Origin: Gnetum montanum
Lineage: Eukaryota; Streptophyta; Gnetopsida; Gnetales; Gnetaceae
DNA: 64,000 nt
Assembly: GCA_015680685.1 (NCBI GenBank)
Contig: MNCI01016594.1
Span: forward strand, 656,779 to 720,778
Reading direction: 5' to 3'
Shown here: in pieces, positions 23,891 to 35,560 of the stretch
Layout of the letters: every line of letters starts with the position of its first letter
Numbering within the stretch: position 1 is the stretch's first letter
Program-made: the position numbers and the translations under genes
Notes under the pieces: model-generated
The model's input: the letters and a program-made list of their open reading frames with translations, nothing else
The model's database searches: none
Told to the model about the DNA's origin: nothing

Positions 23891-24439
23891 GACTCATGCT
23901 GCTATCGTGACCCTAGCGTGAACAAGCTGGGATGGTACATTTCACACCAAATCTTAATCTTTGAGACCTATCTTTCAAGTGTAACTGCTGCCTATCCTTG
24001 GGGATGACCTGCATGCTAAATTTGAGCCTGTTTGTGCCTTGATTTAGGTCATTTTGGCAACTCATTCTAAACTCACGTTGTCAGCATGAGCTGGGCATGA
24101 CTCTAGTGTGACCTCAGTGTGACTGCTAAAAAAAATGTATTTTCAGGTCCGAAATTAGAATTCTAAGTGCTAGGACCTAGAGCAATCATTAGTGGACCTC
24201 GAGGGGCCTTATACCCTCGAAATCAGGACATTTTAACACTATTTTGAGGCTATTTTGAGTTACTCATACTACCAGCATGACCTGGGCATGACCTTAATGT
24301 GAGTAGCAAGATTTCTACGATTTTGACTTGAAATCTTGGGTTCTGGATGCTAAAACTTGGAGTAGTCAACAGTGGGTCCTGAGGGGGCCTTGTACCTTCA
24401 AATTTAGATCATTTTGACTCTGTTTTAAGGCTCTTGGAG

Positions 24440-24600
24440 TTGCTCACGCTGAGGGCAAGCTAGCTTGATGAGCCGAGTTTAAGTAAGCTAGCTTGACAAG
24501 CTGAGCATGGGAAAGCTAGCTTGACAAGCCGAGTGTGAGTGACCTAGCTTGACAAGCTGAGTATTGGCAAGATAGCTTGACAAGTCGAGTGTGAGTTCCA
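24440..24600. repeat. ~30-bp AGCTAGCTTGACAAGC repeats
   Basis: About five units sharing AAGCTAGCTTGACAAGC then GAGTGTGAGT. The other LTR has a matching set at 31,270-31,420. The core AGCTAGCT is a palindrome. It lies near the outer, U3 end of the LTR, where enhancer repeats are often found; that role is inferred. Confidence 0.65.
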
Positions 24601-24691
24601 TGCCTTAGTCAAATTTTTTCCTCCCAAAACTCAAGAGGCTTTGAATTGTTCTTGTTTCAAAGTGCTAGGCCAAAATTAATGGTGTTTCATT

Positions 24692-24703
24692 GGTCCCTCT
24701 TTG
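24692..24703 (-). other. Polypurine tract of element E
   Basis: The minus strand reads AAAGAGGGACCA just before the 3' LTR start TGAAACACC. It confirms the minus-strand orientation. Confidence 0.6.
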
Positions 24704-26475
24704 TTAACATCTGGAGGAATCCACCTGAGAGGCGTCGACAAAGAAGTGCAAAACACCATAACAACCAAGTACCAAGCATTGTCTATCGGCCCTTGGCTGG
24801 ATGTCATCACATCATGTTCAAAAGTACATGGGATTGGGAAAGTGCAGTTCAAGATGCAAAGGGGATTGGTTGTAACCGCGGAAATAAAAAGATGATCAAG
24901 GGATATAAGTTTTGCCAAAATTGTGAGAGAGGAATGCTCTCACATGAGCAAGTTGTGTCATTGGTCCTCATCAATAGCCTGGTTTTCAGTAGACTCAGAA
25001 CCAAGACATTGGGGGTGTGTTATTTGGAGAAATGAGACTTTTGTAGAGTGTTTATAGGGCTTGTTGTAAACATCCAAAGCCACACGATGATGCAAAACAT
25101 GGTCTCTTTGAGACATGAGTGTAATTGGTTTTCCAAGACAACTACCTTCTCACCTAGGGCTTGTATGAGAATGGCCAATAGTATTTTTTTTATGACATCA
25201 ATGGGGTCCTAAAGACCTTTTCTGTGCATTTTGCTCTTTGACCTTTTTTGTTCTTTTCTTTTTTTTTGTGTGTTATTTTTGGTCTTTTTTGAAAGAGCTT
25301 GCTTTTTATGCCATGCTCATGTTTGATCATTGGCATTTTGTGTCATGCATTGTGTACTATGTTTTGCATTGTGACTACTGAGGGAGTTACAGTATGCAAC
25401 AACATATCAAGAGCTTTGGGTGAGTAGGATATAATGTATCCAGGGAATGCAATTGAGTAGGACGAGGGAACATTATGGGAATAAGGAATATATTAGGGGT
25501 CAGGAATGTACTTATGAGCAGATTGATTAACCAAGTTACGTGCATCAGAAAGAATGTGATACCTTGCCGTCATGATGAAGTGCATCTATGCACAAATGCC
25601 TCAAGCATGTCATCTTGTAAACACAACTCCAAGGGGACAAGAAAACCACAAATGATTCAGTTAGCTAAACACTTTAAACTTGAATGTAGCCGATGAAATG
25701 GAGCCATCATGTGGAGTTTCAAGGAAAAAAAATCTTGAACAGTATTAGTTTCATCTAAGTCTATGTGACAAATCAAGTGGTAGGTTTTTTGGTGAGCATG
25801 TATAGCCGACTGTAGTAGCATGTATTTTCAAATGACACCAAGTTGTTGATGATGTCACCAATTTGTAGTCTTAGTGTACTGTTATGGATTAGTTTCATGT
25901 CATAATCCTTTGGACATCACCAGTTTATTGTCGTAGCGGACGGTGCAATGCTAGTTTATAGTCATGGCGGACTATGAAGAGGCAAGCTAGTTTATAGTCT
26001 TAGTGGACTTTGATGGACAAGCGTGGTAGTTTAGTGTCATACCAGACAGAGCTCTATGGGGTCAGTTTACTGTCATGATGCCAGGACATTCTGTGGTATC
26101 AGTTTTAAGTCATGATGCCAGGACTTGGTACTTACATTTCTTGTGTAAGGTGTGATGCTGCATGCGTGGTCATGTTGTGTGCCTACAAAATCATGCAAAA
26201 ATCAACTAGAAAGAAAACAAAATCAAGAAACACCTATTGTAAACAAAGTTAAAATGGATGAATGAAAGGAAAGAAATGCAAAAAGTGATAGTTTTAGTCC
26301 GTTTTGGGCTGTACGCTCGTTTAAGGCCTTTTTGGGCCCTTGTTAGTTTAACGTCATTTCAAACGTGGGATAGTTTAACGTCATTTAGGACAGAGGTTGT
26401 GAAGGGATATTGGGTGGATGAGGCATTTTCACCATGTATGATGGTCTCCCTCCCTTTGTGGAGGAGGTGGAATTC
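24704..26475 (-). other. Noncoding 3' interior of element E with dispersed repeats
   Basis: RT, RNase H and integrase would be expected here, but no motif of these is seen in any frame. At 25,862-26,115 about eight units of roughly 37 bp share a core like AGTTTAATGTCATACCAGAC, with two more at 26,340-26,395. The plus-strand open frame at 24,646-25,035 crosses the LTR border and looks accidental. Confidence 0.6.
25862..26115. repeat. TTTAATGTCAT repeat cluster
   Basis: About eight imperfect units, each with 'agtttan-tgtcat' followed by a GGAC or AGAC block, spaced about 30-40 bp apart. The same core recurs at 26,340-26,395, 27,296-27,345 and 28,703-28,812, inside and outside gag. Confidence 0.65.
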
Positions 26476-27096
26476 TTAGTGGATGGAAGATGACACTACA
26501 CATGACCTAGCTAGCCATGGGCATCCTAGGATCATGTTGTAGTCTAGCATCTTATTGACGACTGTAAAGTTTGCAAACGTGGGGTGTTGGTCTCCTATCA
26601 TGAAGGCAATGTGGATTGTGCCTTTAATGGCTACACATGCTCCATCGAAGGAGTTTAGAGACTTGATTTCGGTCAGTTGAATGTTGTGCATTAGGCCTAG
26701 TTGTTCAACAATGGAGTGTGCGACAATGTTTTCTGCCATGCCATCATTGATGTGTACTTTGTGTATTGTGTATTTTCTGATGCTTACACTAGTGTTCAAT
26801 GGTGCATGTGTGACCTCCCCTTGTTTGGGGTCGATCTTAACATCATTGTTGTAGAAGGTTAGAGTTGTTGTATTTGTATCTTGTGGTACAGAGGATGTAA
26901 TGGATCCGCAAATGGTGTCTTCAATTGGAGACATGTTTTCCGTAGTAGGGATGGAGGTGAGCACATGTGCTAGTGCCTGGAAATGCTTTGATGATGTTAA
27001 GATGAGGTCGAGCAAGGTAGGCATTACATTCTTATGTTTTAATGCATTGTGTGTATGAGATAGTATGTCTGCAAGGTCGTCATTTATGTTTTTCAT
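26476..27096 (-). pseudogene. Retropepsin-like protease region of element E
   Basis: This frame of 206 residues is open, unusual in the window. Its second half is a retroviral-type aspartic protease fold that would cut the Gag polyprotein: VHINDGMAENIVAHSIVEQL, later GTIHIAFMIGD and NMILGCPWLARS. The ILGCPWL block is the usual end of plant Ty3/gypsy proteases. At the active site the family has Asp-x-Gly, but here the first Asp position reads Asn (I-N-D-G), so activity is doubtful. The protease of copy B aligns well with it. It lies downstream of gag, separated by a short gap with stops. Confidence 0.7.
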
Positions 27097-27389
27097 GGTG
27101 GGAGCCTCCTCTATTGTGTGAGCCGTAATGTAGAGCTCTTGTGGAGGGGAAATGCATAAGGGTTTTTGTTTAGTGGCCTAGGGGTAGAGCTAGGGCTGGT
27201 TTGTGGTTTAGGCATTGGTGACTTGGGTTGCCACTGCTTGTATGTGGCCAAGTTTCTGGAACTTGGACTTAGTGTGGATGTTGCCGGAGCAACTTGCGTG
27301 TTTAATGTCGTGATGGATGGTGGCTGGTAGTTTAACGTCGTATCAAATGGGTTGTTAGATATTGCCCTTATGATGAAGGGTCTCTTATT

Positions 27390-29204
27390 TTAGGAATTTG
27401 TTGAAGGTATGGGACTATTAGGTTGCACTGCGTTGAGCAATCCTTTCTTTGCCATTCTTTGTAAATCATTTTGCAAAGTTTGACAAGTGTCTGTGTCATG
27501 TCCAGGCATTTGATGGTAGTGGCAATATGCACTTAAGTCAAAATGTTGTGGGACACATGCATTGTATGTTGTAGTAGGATGACTTGCCAATTCACAGTGT
27601 TTCTGGTTGTGTATGTAGGCATCATCTGACATGCGTTTGCATTGGACCAAAATAGTGTTGAGGAGCTATTCTAGCAATTGGGAAGGTTTTCCTAGCAAGG
27701 GTATGTGTTTTTATTGGGTGCACTCATGTCTAGGAGTAGCTTGTGTGGTGGTGCCAAAGCTAGAGTAGGCAGCTTAGGGTGTTGAGGTCATGGGCCTGTT
27801 GGTTGCATGTGTTGGCATGGTGATTGTTGCGATTATTGTATTTGATGTTGGTTATGTATCTTGCACTATTTTTGTTGTTTGTGTTGGTTGCAGTTGTTGC
27901 ATTTGTTGTTGTGCATGTTGTTGTTTGTGTTGTTGTGCATGTTGTTATTTTTTGTGTTGGCTCCTGTAGGCCAAGTAGGATGGGTCATTGCTTGCTCTTA
28001 CTACCTCTTCGATGCCCTTTGCTTGGTCAAAGGCCTGGCTAAGAGACTTTGGGGCCTGGTAAAGCAATTTGAACTTGATGAAGTCATTGAATGCACCCTT
28101 GAAGATTTCCAAGAGATGTGTCTCCGCAATCGGCTCATGCATTTCATTGGCTGTGGCACTCCATCGCTGGAGGAAAGGTAGTATGGGCTCCTGGGGTCCT
28201 TGTCTAATGTGGAGGAGCTTGTCAATTGTCACTTCAGGTATGATGTTGTATCTAAAGTGTGTCACAAACTAGTGTATGAGGTCCTGGATGGATACGATGG
28301 AAGCTCGGGGTAGGGCACGGTACCAGTCTAGAGCTTTTCCAGTGAGCGACAAGGGAAAGAGGCATAGAATGACATGTGGCTAGGAATGTAACATGATGGA
28401 TTTTGTGTGGAATGTGATGATATGTGCATTAAGGTCACTATCACCATTGTATTTTATGAGATGTGACAATGAATGGCCCATAGGTAGTGTAAGGGGTGGG
28501 ACCGTAGGACAAATCGGATCATCATAGTAAAAGTCCACCACCTTGGGTGTGTTTGAGAAGGTAGCCTTGAGCTGGTTGATTTCCTCTGTCAAAGTCTAGA
28601 TGAGTTGGGACACTTGTTCCCAACTCATAGACTCATTATCTGGTTATGTTGACTGGAATTGCGTAGGTTGTGTAGTGAAGGGTTGGATCACTGGTTGTGG
28701 GCTTTGCAAGCTTAATATCATGGCAGATGGTTATTGGTAGTTTAATGTCATACCAGATGTGTGTTGGCAGTATAAGGTCATACTGGGCCATGGATAGTTT
28801 AATGTCATCCTAGACAGATGATGAGCAGGTGCCTAAGGCACTGATGAAATAGGCATGGCACATGTAGCACCTATGTAAATGTTCGGTTGAGGTTGGGGAG
28901 GTTGGGGAATGGCCCTAGTGTAGGCATAAGGTACTTGTGTTGCTTGGGGCTAGGCCCTATCATACATACAAGGTGTTTGGATTGTTTGGGGCTAGGCCCC
29001 AGTGTGTGTAGACTATGAAGAAAATTCCTTGGGCATGTGCCCCAAGTGCTATGATTGTTGTGAGAAAGCAAGGTCCCAAGGGCTGTCGGGTTTGGGCAAG
29101 GCCATGAACTCGTACTCATACTTGGATGGCAATCTTGGGTAAGAGGAAGTCATCTTGGAATCATTATGTTGTGTGTATTGTATGTATTGGACAAGGTGTT
29201 CCAT
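27390..29204 (-). pseudogene. Gag of element E
   Basis: Structural capsid protein gene. A likely start is the ATG at 29,204 (MEHLVQYIQYTQ). A Pro/Gln-rich N-terminal part has stops and contains TTTAATGTCAT repeats that read as MTLNY peptides. The capsid core at 28,592-27,945 includes YNGDSDLNAHIITF, ALDWYRALPRASI and FIKFKLLYQAPKSLSQAF, matching the plant Retrotrans_gag domain. The stretch 28,265-27,945 is open for 106 codons. The knuckle CHYHQMPGHDTDTC at about 27,530 has the C-x2-H-x4-H-x4-C form usual in Tat-like gag. A few stops remain, so it is a decayed but young-looking copy. Confidence 0.75.
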
Positions 29205-29690
29205 GTTGGTGGTAGTCAGTACTTAGACCAGCTTGAAGTTAGGTGTGAATTATGGTGAATTTGACTTTGAAAAGAATGCGTATTGTGTGTTTTTGTTGAA
29301 AAAACACTGTAGCAGCACTATAGCAACTTGCAGCGTGAGTACTGTAGCAGTGTGACTACTATAAGAGCATGAGTACTATAGAAGTGTGATTACTGTAGCA
29401 TCATGAGTACTGTAGAAACTGAAAAAACATTGTAGCAGCATGTGTACACAGCGTGAGCATGAGTTAGAACCTAGCATGAGCACCTCAGCGTGAGTGACTA
29501 GTCTCACTGTGAGTCACCTCCGCATGAGTGACTGCGGTTAACGTGAGTAGGTCAAGCTAGGCATGTGTAAGCTATCTTGACAAGTTGAGCTTTAGTTTTA
29601 GCACTTGGTTTGTGTAGCATTTAACAGGTAGCATGATAAATGTTTTGACAAGACGGTAAACAAGTTGGCCCTCCTTCTAGCCCCATTTTC
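29205..29690 (-). other. Leader of element E
   Basis: Lies between the 5' LTR and gag. It holds a cluster of short repeats such as 'agtactgtagcagtgtgac' at about 29,310-29,440 and 'gcgtgagt' variants to 29,560. The primer-binding site should begin just inside 29,690 on the minus strand. A TGG occurs there (ATGGGGCTAGAAGG), but I cannot match it to a tRNA with confidence. Confidence 0.5.
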
Positions 29691-31510
29691 TGTACCATCC
29701 AAAATCTTCAGCGTAAGGCTAGAGGAAAAAATGAATGTCGAAAGATTTCCAGAGAGATACAACTGACCCTACCTTCATGTGAGGGCAAGTTGGAGAAAAA
29801 AAAGGTAGAGTGCCTTGGATGGTCTACACACAAATCAACCAAGGACTTCCCCAAGCATAAGCTATGACTAGTGCTAGGGTTATCATAAACGGTGTAAACG
29901 AAATGTAAACAGTGACAAAAAATGTAAATAGAGCATAGAGCGTAAAAAGAGACTAAATGGTAAATGAAACGTAAGCAGAGCTATATTATAAACAAAGTGT
30001 AAGCAGAGTAAACAATATAAATGGAAGGCAATAATGAAACTATATTGTATTGTTCAACAAGAGTGTGCACCAGTCAAAGCGTAGTTGCGTGTGTGATAGC
30101 AAGTCAAGCGCTAATCCCTGGAGTGATGTGGTGATGTGTTTGTGGGTGCTTGGATGCTAGGAGTCTTGTGTGCCTAAGCATCCAAGGTTCAAAGTTTGTT
30201 CTTCCTTCAAAATTCTCAACCCTGTTTAAATGAATCAATAGGGTATTTAAAGGGTTTGGCTAGGCTCAGGTAAGGAATCTGTGGATGGAATCGATAGTTG
30301 AGAGATGAGAGGAAATAGGATCATGTGACACGTGTTCGGTAGACAGCTATGTGTGAGTTGGTCGTGTGTAGGAAAGCTACATTCTTGACTAGGTACATTG
30401 CATTTTACAACTCAAGCTGGCTTATGCCCATGGAAGTAGCGTAAGAGCTTGACAAACTCATAGATGATGAGGCTTACAATGAAAATTTACAATGACTTCC
30501 AAGACAGATTGACTCTGGCTCGCTTGAAACTTCATGATCCTTTGAATAGACTACTACAGGATGTTGATTTGAGTGGTTCTATGGCTATTTGAGGCATCTC
30601 TACTTCACCAGGGCTCCCAGCATGAGTTGATTTGGTCCTGGCGTGTTCTTAGCATGCGTTTGGAGTGCTTTTTTCTTGGCATGAATAGTGTTCATGCTAG
30701 TGAATAGTGGTCATGCTATGAATAGCGTGACCCTAGCATGAGCAAGCTGGGATGGTACATTTCATACCAAATCTTGATCTTTGAGACCTATCTTTCAAGT
30801 GTAACTACTACCTGTCCTTGGGGACGACCTGCATGCTGAGTTTGAGCCTGTTTGTGCCTTGATTTAGGTCATTTTGGCAACTCACACTGTCAGTGTGAGC
30901 TAGGCATGACTCCAGCATGACCTCAGCATGAGTGTTAAAAACAATGTATTTTCAGGCCCGAAATCAGAATTCTGAGGGCTGGGACTTGGAGCAATCATTA
31001 GTGGATCTCAAGGGGGCATTGTACCCTCAAAATTAGCCCATTTTAACATTGTTTTGAGGTTGTTTTGAGTTACTCATGCTAGACTCACGCTGCCAGTGTG
31101 ACCTAGGCATGACCTCAACGTGAGTAGAAAGATTTATGCAATTTTGACTTGAAATCTTGGGTTCTGGATGCTGAAACTTGGAGTAGTTAAAAGTGGACCT
31201 CGAGGGGGCCTTGCACCTTCAAATTTAGACTATTTTGACTCGGTTTTAAGGCTCTTGGAGTTTCTCATGCTAAGGGCAAGATAGCTTGACGAGTTGAGTC
31301 TGAGTAAGCTAGCTTGACAATCTAAGCGTGGGAAAGCTAGCTTGACAAGCCAATTGTGAGTAAGCTAGCTTGACAAGCTAAGCATGGGCAAGCTAGCTTG
31401 ACAAGCCGAGTGTGAGTTCCATGCCTTAGTCAAATTTTTGCCTTCCAAAACTCAAGAGGCTTTGAATTGTTCTCGTTTCAAAGTGCTAGGCTGAAATTAA
31501 TGGTGTTTCA
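29691..31510 (-). repeat. 5' LTR of element E
   Basis: 1,820 bp, starting TGAAACACC at 31,510 and ending TGGTACA at 29,691 on the minus strand. Pairs with the LTR at 22,729-24,689. Carries about five AGCTAGCTTGACAAGC units at 31,270-31,420 and only two or three 19-bp units at 30,682-30,725. Confidence 0.85.
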
Positions 31511-34500
31511 ATAAGTTCAAAGTGCATGGACAAGCTGCTCATGCTACTTGCGTCTACTATTGTTTAGCATCTTTTTTAGTAAGTTTATGATGGGTTTTTT
31601 GCAAGCTTTAAGGGTAGTACAATGATGAAAATGAATATTTAATGCATAGATCTAAACAAAACGATTTTATTTCTTGGCCACTAAATTGTGGTCCATTATC
31701 AGTGACTATTTTCATAGGTATGCGAAAATGGACCACTATATTATCAAGTTTGAGTGTATAGAATTGTTGAGACATTGTCTTCCTTAGGAGAATAGCTTCA
31801 ACAAACTCTACAAACTATTTGTTTGCAGTGATGATAAAGTTATACCCTATGGAAGACTTAAGCATTATAGGTCCAATAATGTCCAACCTCCACCATTGAA
31901 ATGACCAAGCTATTTGAGTAGTGTGTAACTTGGTTTCTAGCACATGTATTAGGTTGATATGTTGTTAACAAATGTCATAAGTTTTAACCTTTTTTATAAA
32001 GTCAATTTTCATATAGGACTAGTAATAGCCTAGTCATCTAATTTTTGCAACCATAGTTGAAGGTCATATACTTCCTCCACATATACACTCATGAAATTTC
32101 TCAAGGACTATGTGGGCTTTAGTTTTAGCTAAGCATACCAATAACATGTCATCATAGGACTATCACCATAATGCGTTATCACCTACAATGACATATTTTG
32201 ATCTTTTATGTACAACATCCTTTTGATAAGTAGTCAAGAATTGTGAAGATTCATCATGCATTAGATGAAAATTACTAGCATCATAGCACTCCTTTTGAGG
32301 AGTTGTGTTGATAGAGGCTATAGATTTACCTTTAGTGTTCTACATTATGGGAATAGTACAGTTCATGATTAAGAAGGGTATCTTGCTAAACACATTAGAT
32401 GTCACACTTAGGGCTAAGGTTGCAATGGCATCATCTAGCATGTTCTCAGTTGTGGCTACATGTTGGATAATAATGTCTATAAATTGTTGCATCAATTTCT
32501 TTCCTAAGTCATAGTAAGGTTGCAAATGTTTGGCAACACATGCATAAACCTTAGTTACTTGGTTAACCACAAGATGTGAATCACCTTTAATAATTAGATG
32601 CTTGGATCCTTGGTCACAGGCTACCATCATTTCCCTAATCAATTCTTCATACTCTACCGTGTCGTTAATACATGAGAATTCAAAAATGTAGGTGAAAGGT
32701 TGGATTTCAATAGAAGATCATGTTATGATGGTAATAACATTAACCCCATGGACAATTGAAGCTCTGTCAAAATGCATAATTACCTCATAGCCCTTAGGTA
32801 CTTCACTAATGATATTGCCATTCTTGTCATGGAATTCAAGGTCTATGGCTACATGGTCTTCTACCAATGAAATAGTAAGTTGTGTGGTTATTTCTTGGCC
32901 TTTGATTAATTCTTAAGAGATGTAATGAAGGCCAAATTCAACTATTATGGCTTTCCAATAAGCAATATGACTACTCATGTATATATTAGTTTTTATTGCT
33001 CTAAGTATGTTTTCCTTAAAAATGACATTAACTTGGCTCCTAAAGAGCTAGTACCACTACTTCTTCAATAAGAAGACTAGGGCTAGACAATACTTCTCTA
33101 CTTTGTTGTATCTAGTTTCATGGGCAATTAATTCATGGCTTAGGTAGTATATGGGAAGATCCACTACATCATCTAGTTTCTGATAGATTAAAGAGGTGAT
33201 GGATGTATCAGAGATAGTAAGGTAGATGTAAAAAGGTTTATCCTTTTGCAAGGGATAGACCATCCATAGTTATGCCAACTCTTACTTAAGATTTTCAAAG
33301 GCTTCTTGGCATTGAGCCATCCATTCATAGTGAAATCCTTTCTTAAGCAAGTATTGCATAGGTTCTAACTTTTCTATAAGCTTGGTGATAATCCTATGAA
33401 TAAATTGTAGTCTACCTTGCAACCATTGAAGCTTCTTATGATTGATTACTACTACCAAGTTAGAGATGGCCTTAACCTTATCAGGATCGATATGTATTTT
33501 ACTTCAGATACTAAAAAGCCAAGCATTTTACTATTTTTGATGCCAAAGATATACTTCTTGGGGTTAAGACTAAGAAAATATTTGAGACATCTTTTCAACA
33601 CAAGGTTAAGGTTGTGTGCATGGTTGTTGACCATTTTGAACTTAAAGGCTATATCATCTTCATCTTCATAGCCATTAAGCAAAACTAGCATATAATCACT
33701 AAAGATATTTGTCATTGCTCTTTGGTAAGTTGCTCCTTTGTTCTTTTGGCTAAAGGACATCATGGTGTAACAAAAGGTACCCCAGGGGTCATGAAGGTTG
33801 TGTAGAGTTGATGCTCTAGGTTAATTCTAATTTTGTTATATCTTGAGAACCCATCCATGAATGATGATAAGGCATGTCTAGTTGTACTATTGATAAGTTG
33901 GTCAATGCTAGGAAAAGGGAAATCATCCTTGATGATGCCTTATTTAGGTCTCAAAAATAAATATAGATGCATATACTCTTGTTTTTCTTAGGAACTACCA
34001 CTATATTGGATATCCATTTTGTGTAATTAAAAATTTGAAAGAAACTACATAGATATAGTTTTGTCATATCATCTTGGACTGTCAATGCCAAATCTAATAT
34101 AATCTTACAACCTTTTGGCTTAATTGGTTTGATACTAGGATCAAGTATGATGTTACATTGTACTAGGCATGGGTCAAGACCTAGCATATCCTCATATGAC
34201 TAGACAAATGCCTTAATGTTGTCTTTGAGAACTTTGGTTATGTCTTGAGCATATTGAAGTTCTAGTGAGGAACTTACTTTTAGTGTTTGCTCCTTACCAC
34301 TATGTGTCATGACATGAACCTCAACTAGAAAATCCTTGGTAATGTCACCAACCTCAAGGGCAAAGGTTTTGACTAGGTTTTTAGGCCATTCTAGGGGTTT
34401 TTCTATAAAGGCTATTTGGTCGATTGGACTCTCAGGCTCAAGATCTAGATTATTAAGGTTGATGAATCATTCAACATTATCATAAGGTCCACTTAGACTC

Positions 34501-34532
34501 AAAGGCATACTAGATTTCTCTCAAATGTTCAT
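31511..34532 (-). pseudogene. Tat-like pol, copy C (RT-RNaseH-aRNH-IN N-part)
   Basis: Begins with an ATG at 34,532 at the point where A and B also begin. The pre-RT motif (SYEDMLGLDPCLVQCN) is near 34,195. RT covers about 34,100-33,440. The YxDD motif is disrupted: the frame reads GYEDEDDIAF at about 33,665-33,640, apparently from a 6-bp GAAGAT duplication. RNase H lies at about 33,330-32,930; 33,263-33,057 is open and includes LPIYYLSHELIAHETRYNKV. Archaeal-type RNase H at 32,690-32,340 has 100 open codons with IKGDSHLVVNQVTKVYACVA. Integrase begins near 32,250 and is cut at 31,511 by element E. Stops in several domains make it inactive. Confidence 0.85.
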
Positions 34533-35560
34533 ACTCCAATCCTACATATCAACCATGAGCACATTAAAAAGCACCTCTATGATAAAATCAGCAAATAATG
34601 CCAAAATAAAGAAAAATATCTTAGAAATAGCCAAAATATGTCAAACTAAGGACCAAGAAAGGTTTAAAAAAAGATACTTAAAGGTTACTAGAAGTACGTG
34701 AAGAAAAATAAGGTGAAAAAGATACTAGATAAGGTCAAATAAAGGCCAAACGATGATAGAATTGAGTCAAATGAAAGTTGAATGATGGAAAACTCCATCC
34801 AATGAAGTCAATTAAGAACTAAACATGAACAATAGAGATCATATAAGGGAATTTAAAGGTAGAAAAGGTATATTGAAGGCTAAATAGCATGAAATAAGGA
34901 TAAATAGGGTTAAATGATGGTCAATTAAGGCTAAATGATAGTCTAATGATGATTAAGTACCATCAAATAAGGTCGAACAAGGCTAAAGCATGATCAACAA
35001 AGGTCCTAGGGGATAGGATAAGGTAGATGGGGTAAACCAAAAGGCTAACTAACATTGAATGAAGCCAAATAGTAGCCAAATAATATCAAATGGAATCAAG
35101 TGGAGCCCAAATGATGATTGAATCCCATCCTATGTTGTTATGGAAGGTTAAACAACATCATAGTGATGTCCAATGATGTAAATTGATGAAAAACCTTGTC
35201 TTCCAAGGTTAAATGACACCAAATGATAAAAAACCTTTCGTGGGTTAGGGCCAAATGATGTTAAAATAACAAAAATAAAACCAAATAACATCAAATGATA
35301 GGGCAATGAAGGCCAGTAATTCATACCTAGGTCAAACCAAGTCAAAACACAGAGAAAGAAGGCCAGACCAATCAAGGTATGAGACATATGTTAAAACATG
35401 GTCAATATTGATCAATCAAGGTTAGATTTTTCCTATTTTAGGCCTTAGCAGGTAATAGTGTAGGCCTACTAGTTTGATAGGTGAGTTTGGACACTTTGTA
35501 AAGTTATTTTAAGGATATTTGAAAGAAAAATTCAGACATTTTGTTGTGACTACGTTAGGC
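34533..35560. other. Sequence between the array and pol of copy C
   Basis: On the minus strand this matches 8,040-8,593 in copy A and 56,500-57,147 in copy B, with many short direct repeats of 'ggtcaaatgatg', 'ggctaaatgatg' and similar. No protein frame is convincing. It is the immediate upstream region of the pol start, so a promoter or splice acceptor could be here; 'gttgatatgtag' just before the ATG is shared in all copies (GAAG in A). Confidence 0.5.

Larger units (their letters stand above)
22729..24689 (-). repeat. 3' LTR of element E
   Basis: 1,961 bp. Matches 29,691-31,510 along its length; the extra 141 bp is largely explained by a 19-bp repeat expansion. A TATA-like TTTAAATACC lies on the minus strand at about 23,280-23,290. 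Confidence 0.85.
22729..31510 (-). mobile_element. Non-autonomous gag-protease LTR element E
   Basis: An 8.8-kb element read on the minus strand. Its LTRs start TGAAACACC and end GATGGTACA. The interior has a leader, gag, zinc knuckle and protease, then about 1.8 kb without coding; RT, RNase H and integrase are absent. Flanks are ATAGG on the left and ATAAG on the right, a 5-bp target-site duplication with one change. LTRs differ by roughly one base in nine over the first 90 bp, mostly transitions. The gag resembles that of copy B in arrangement, so it belongs to the same broad Tat lineage and probably used an autonomous relative's enzymes. Confidence 0.85.

Noticed and set aside
24646-25035. 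129-codon open frame on the plus strand
   Set aside because: It crosses the LTR border of element E against the coding direction and resembles no protein.
26476-27096. Intact, active protease gene
   Set aside because: Although open, the active-site Asp position reads Asn and the upstream gag contains stops, so I call it a pseudogene region.
27824-28272. Several plus-strand open frames
   Set aside because: They are shadows of the minus-strand gag of element E, where the capsid motifs are found.
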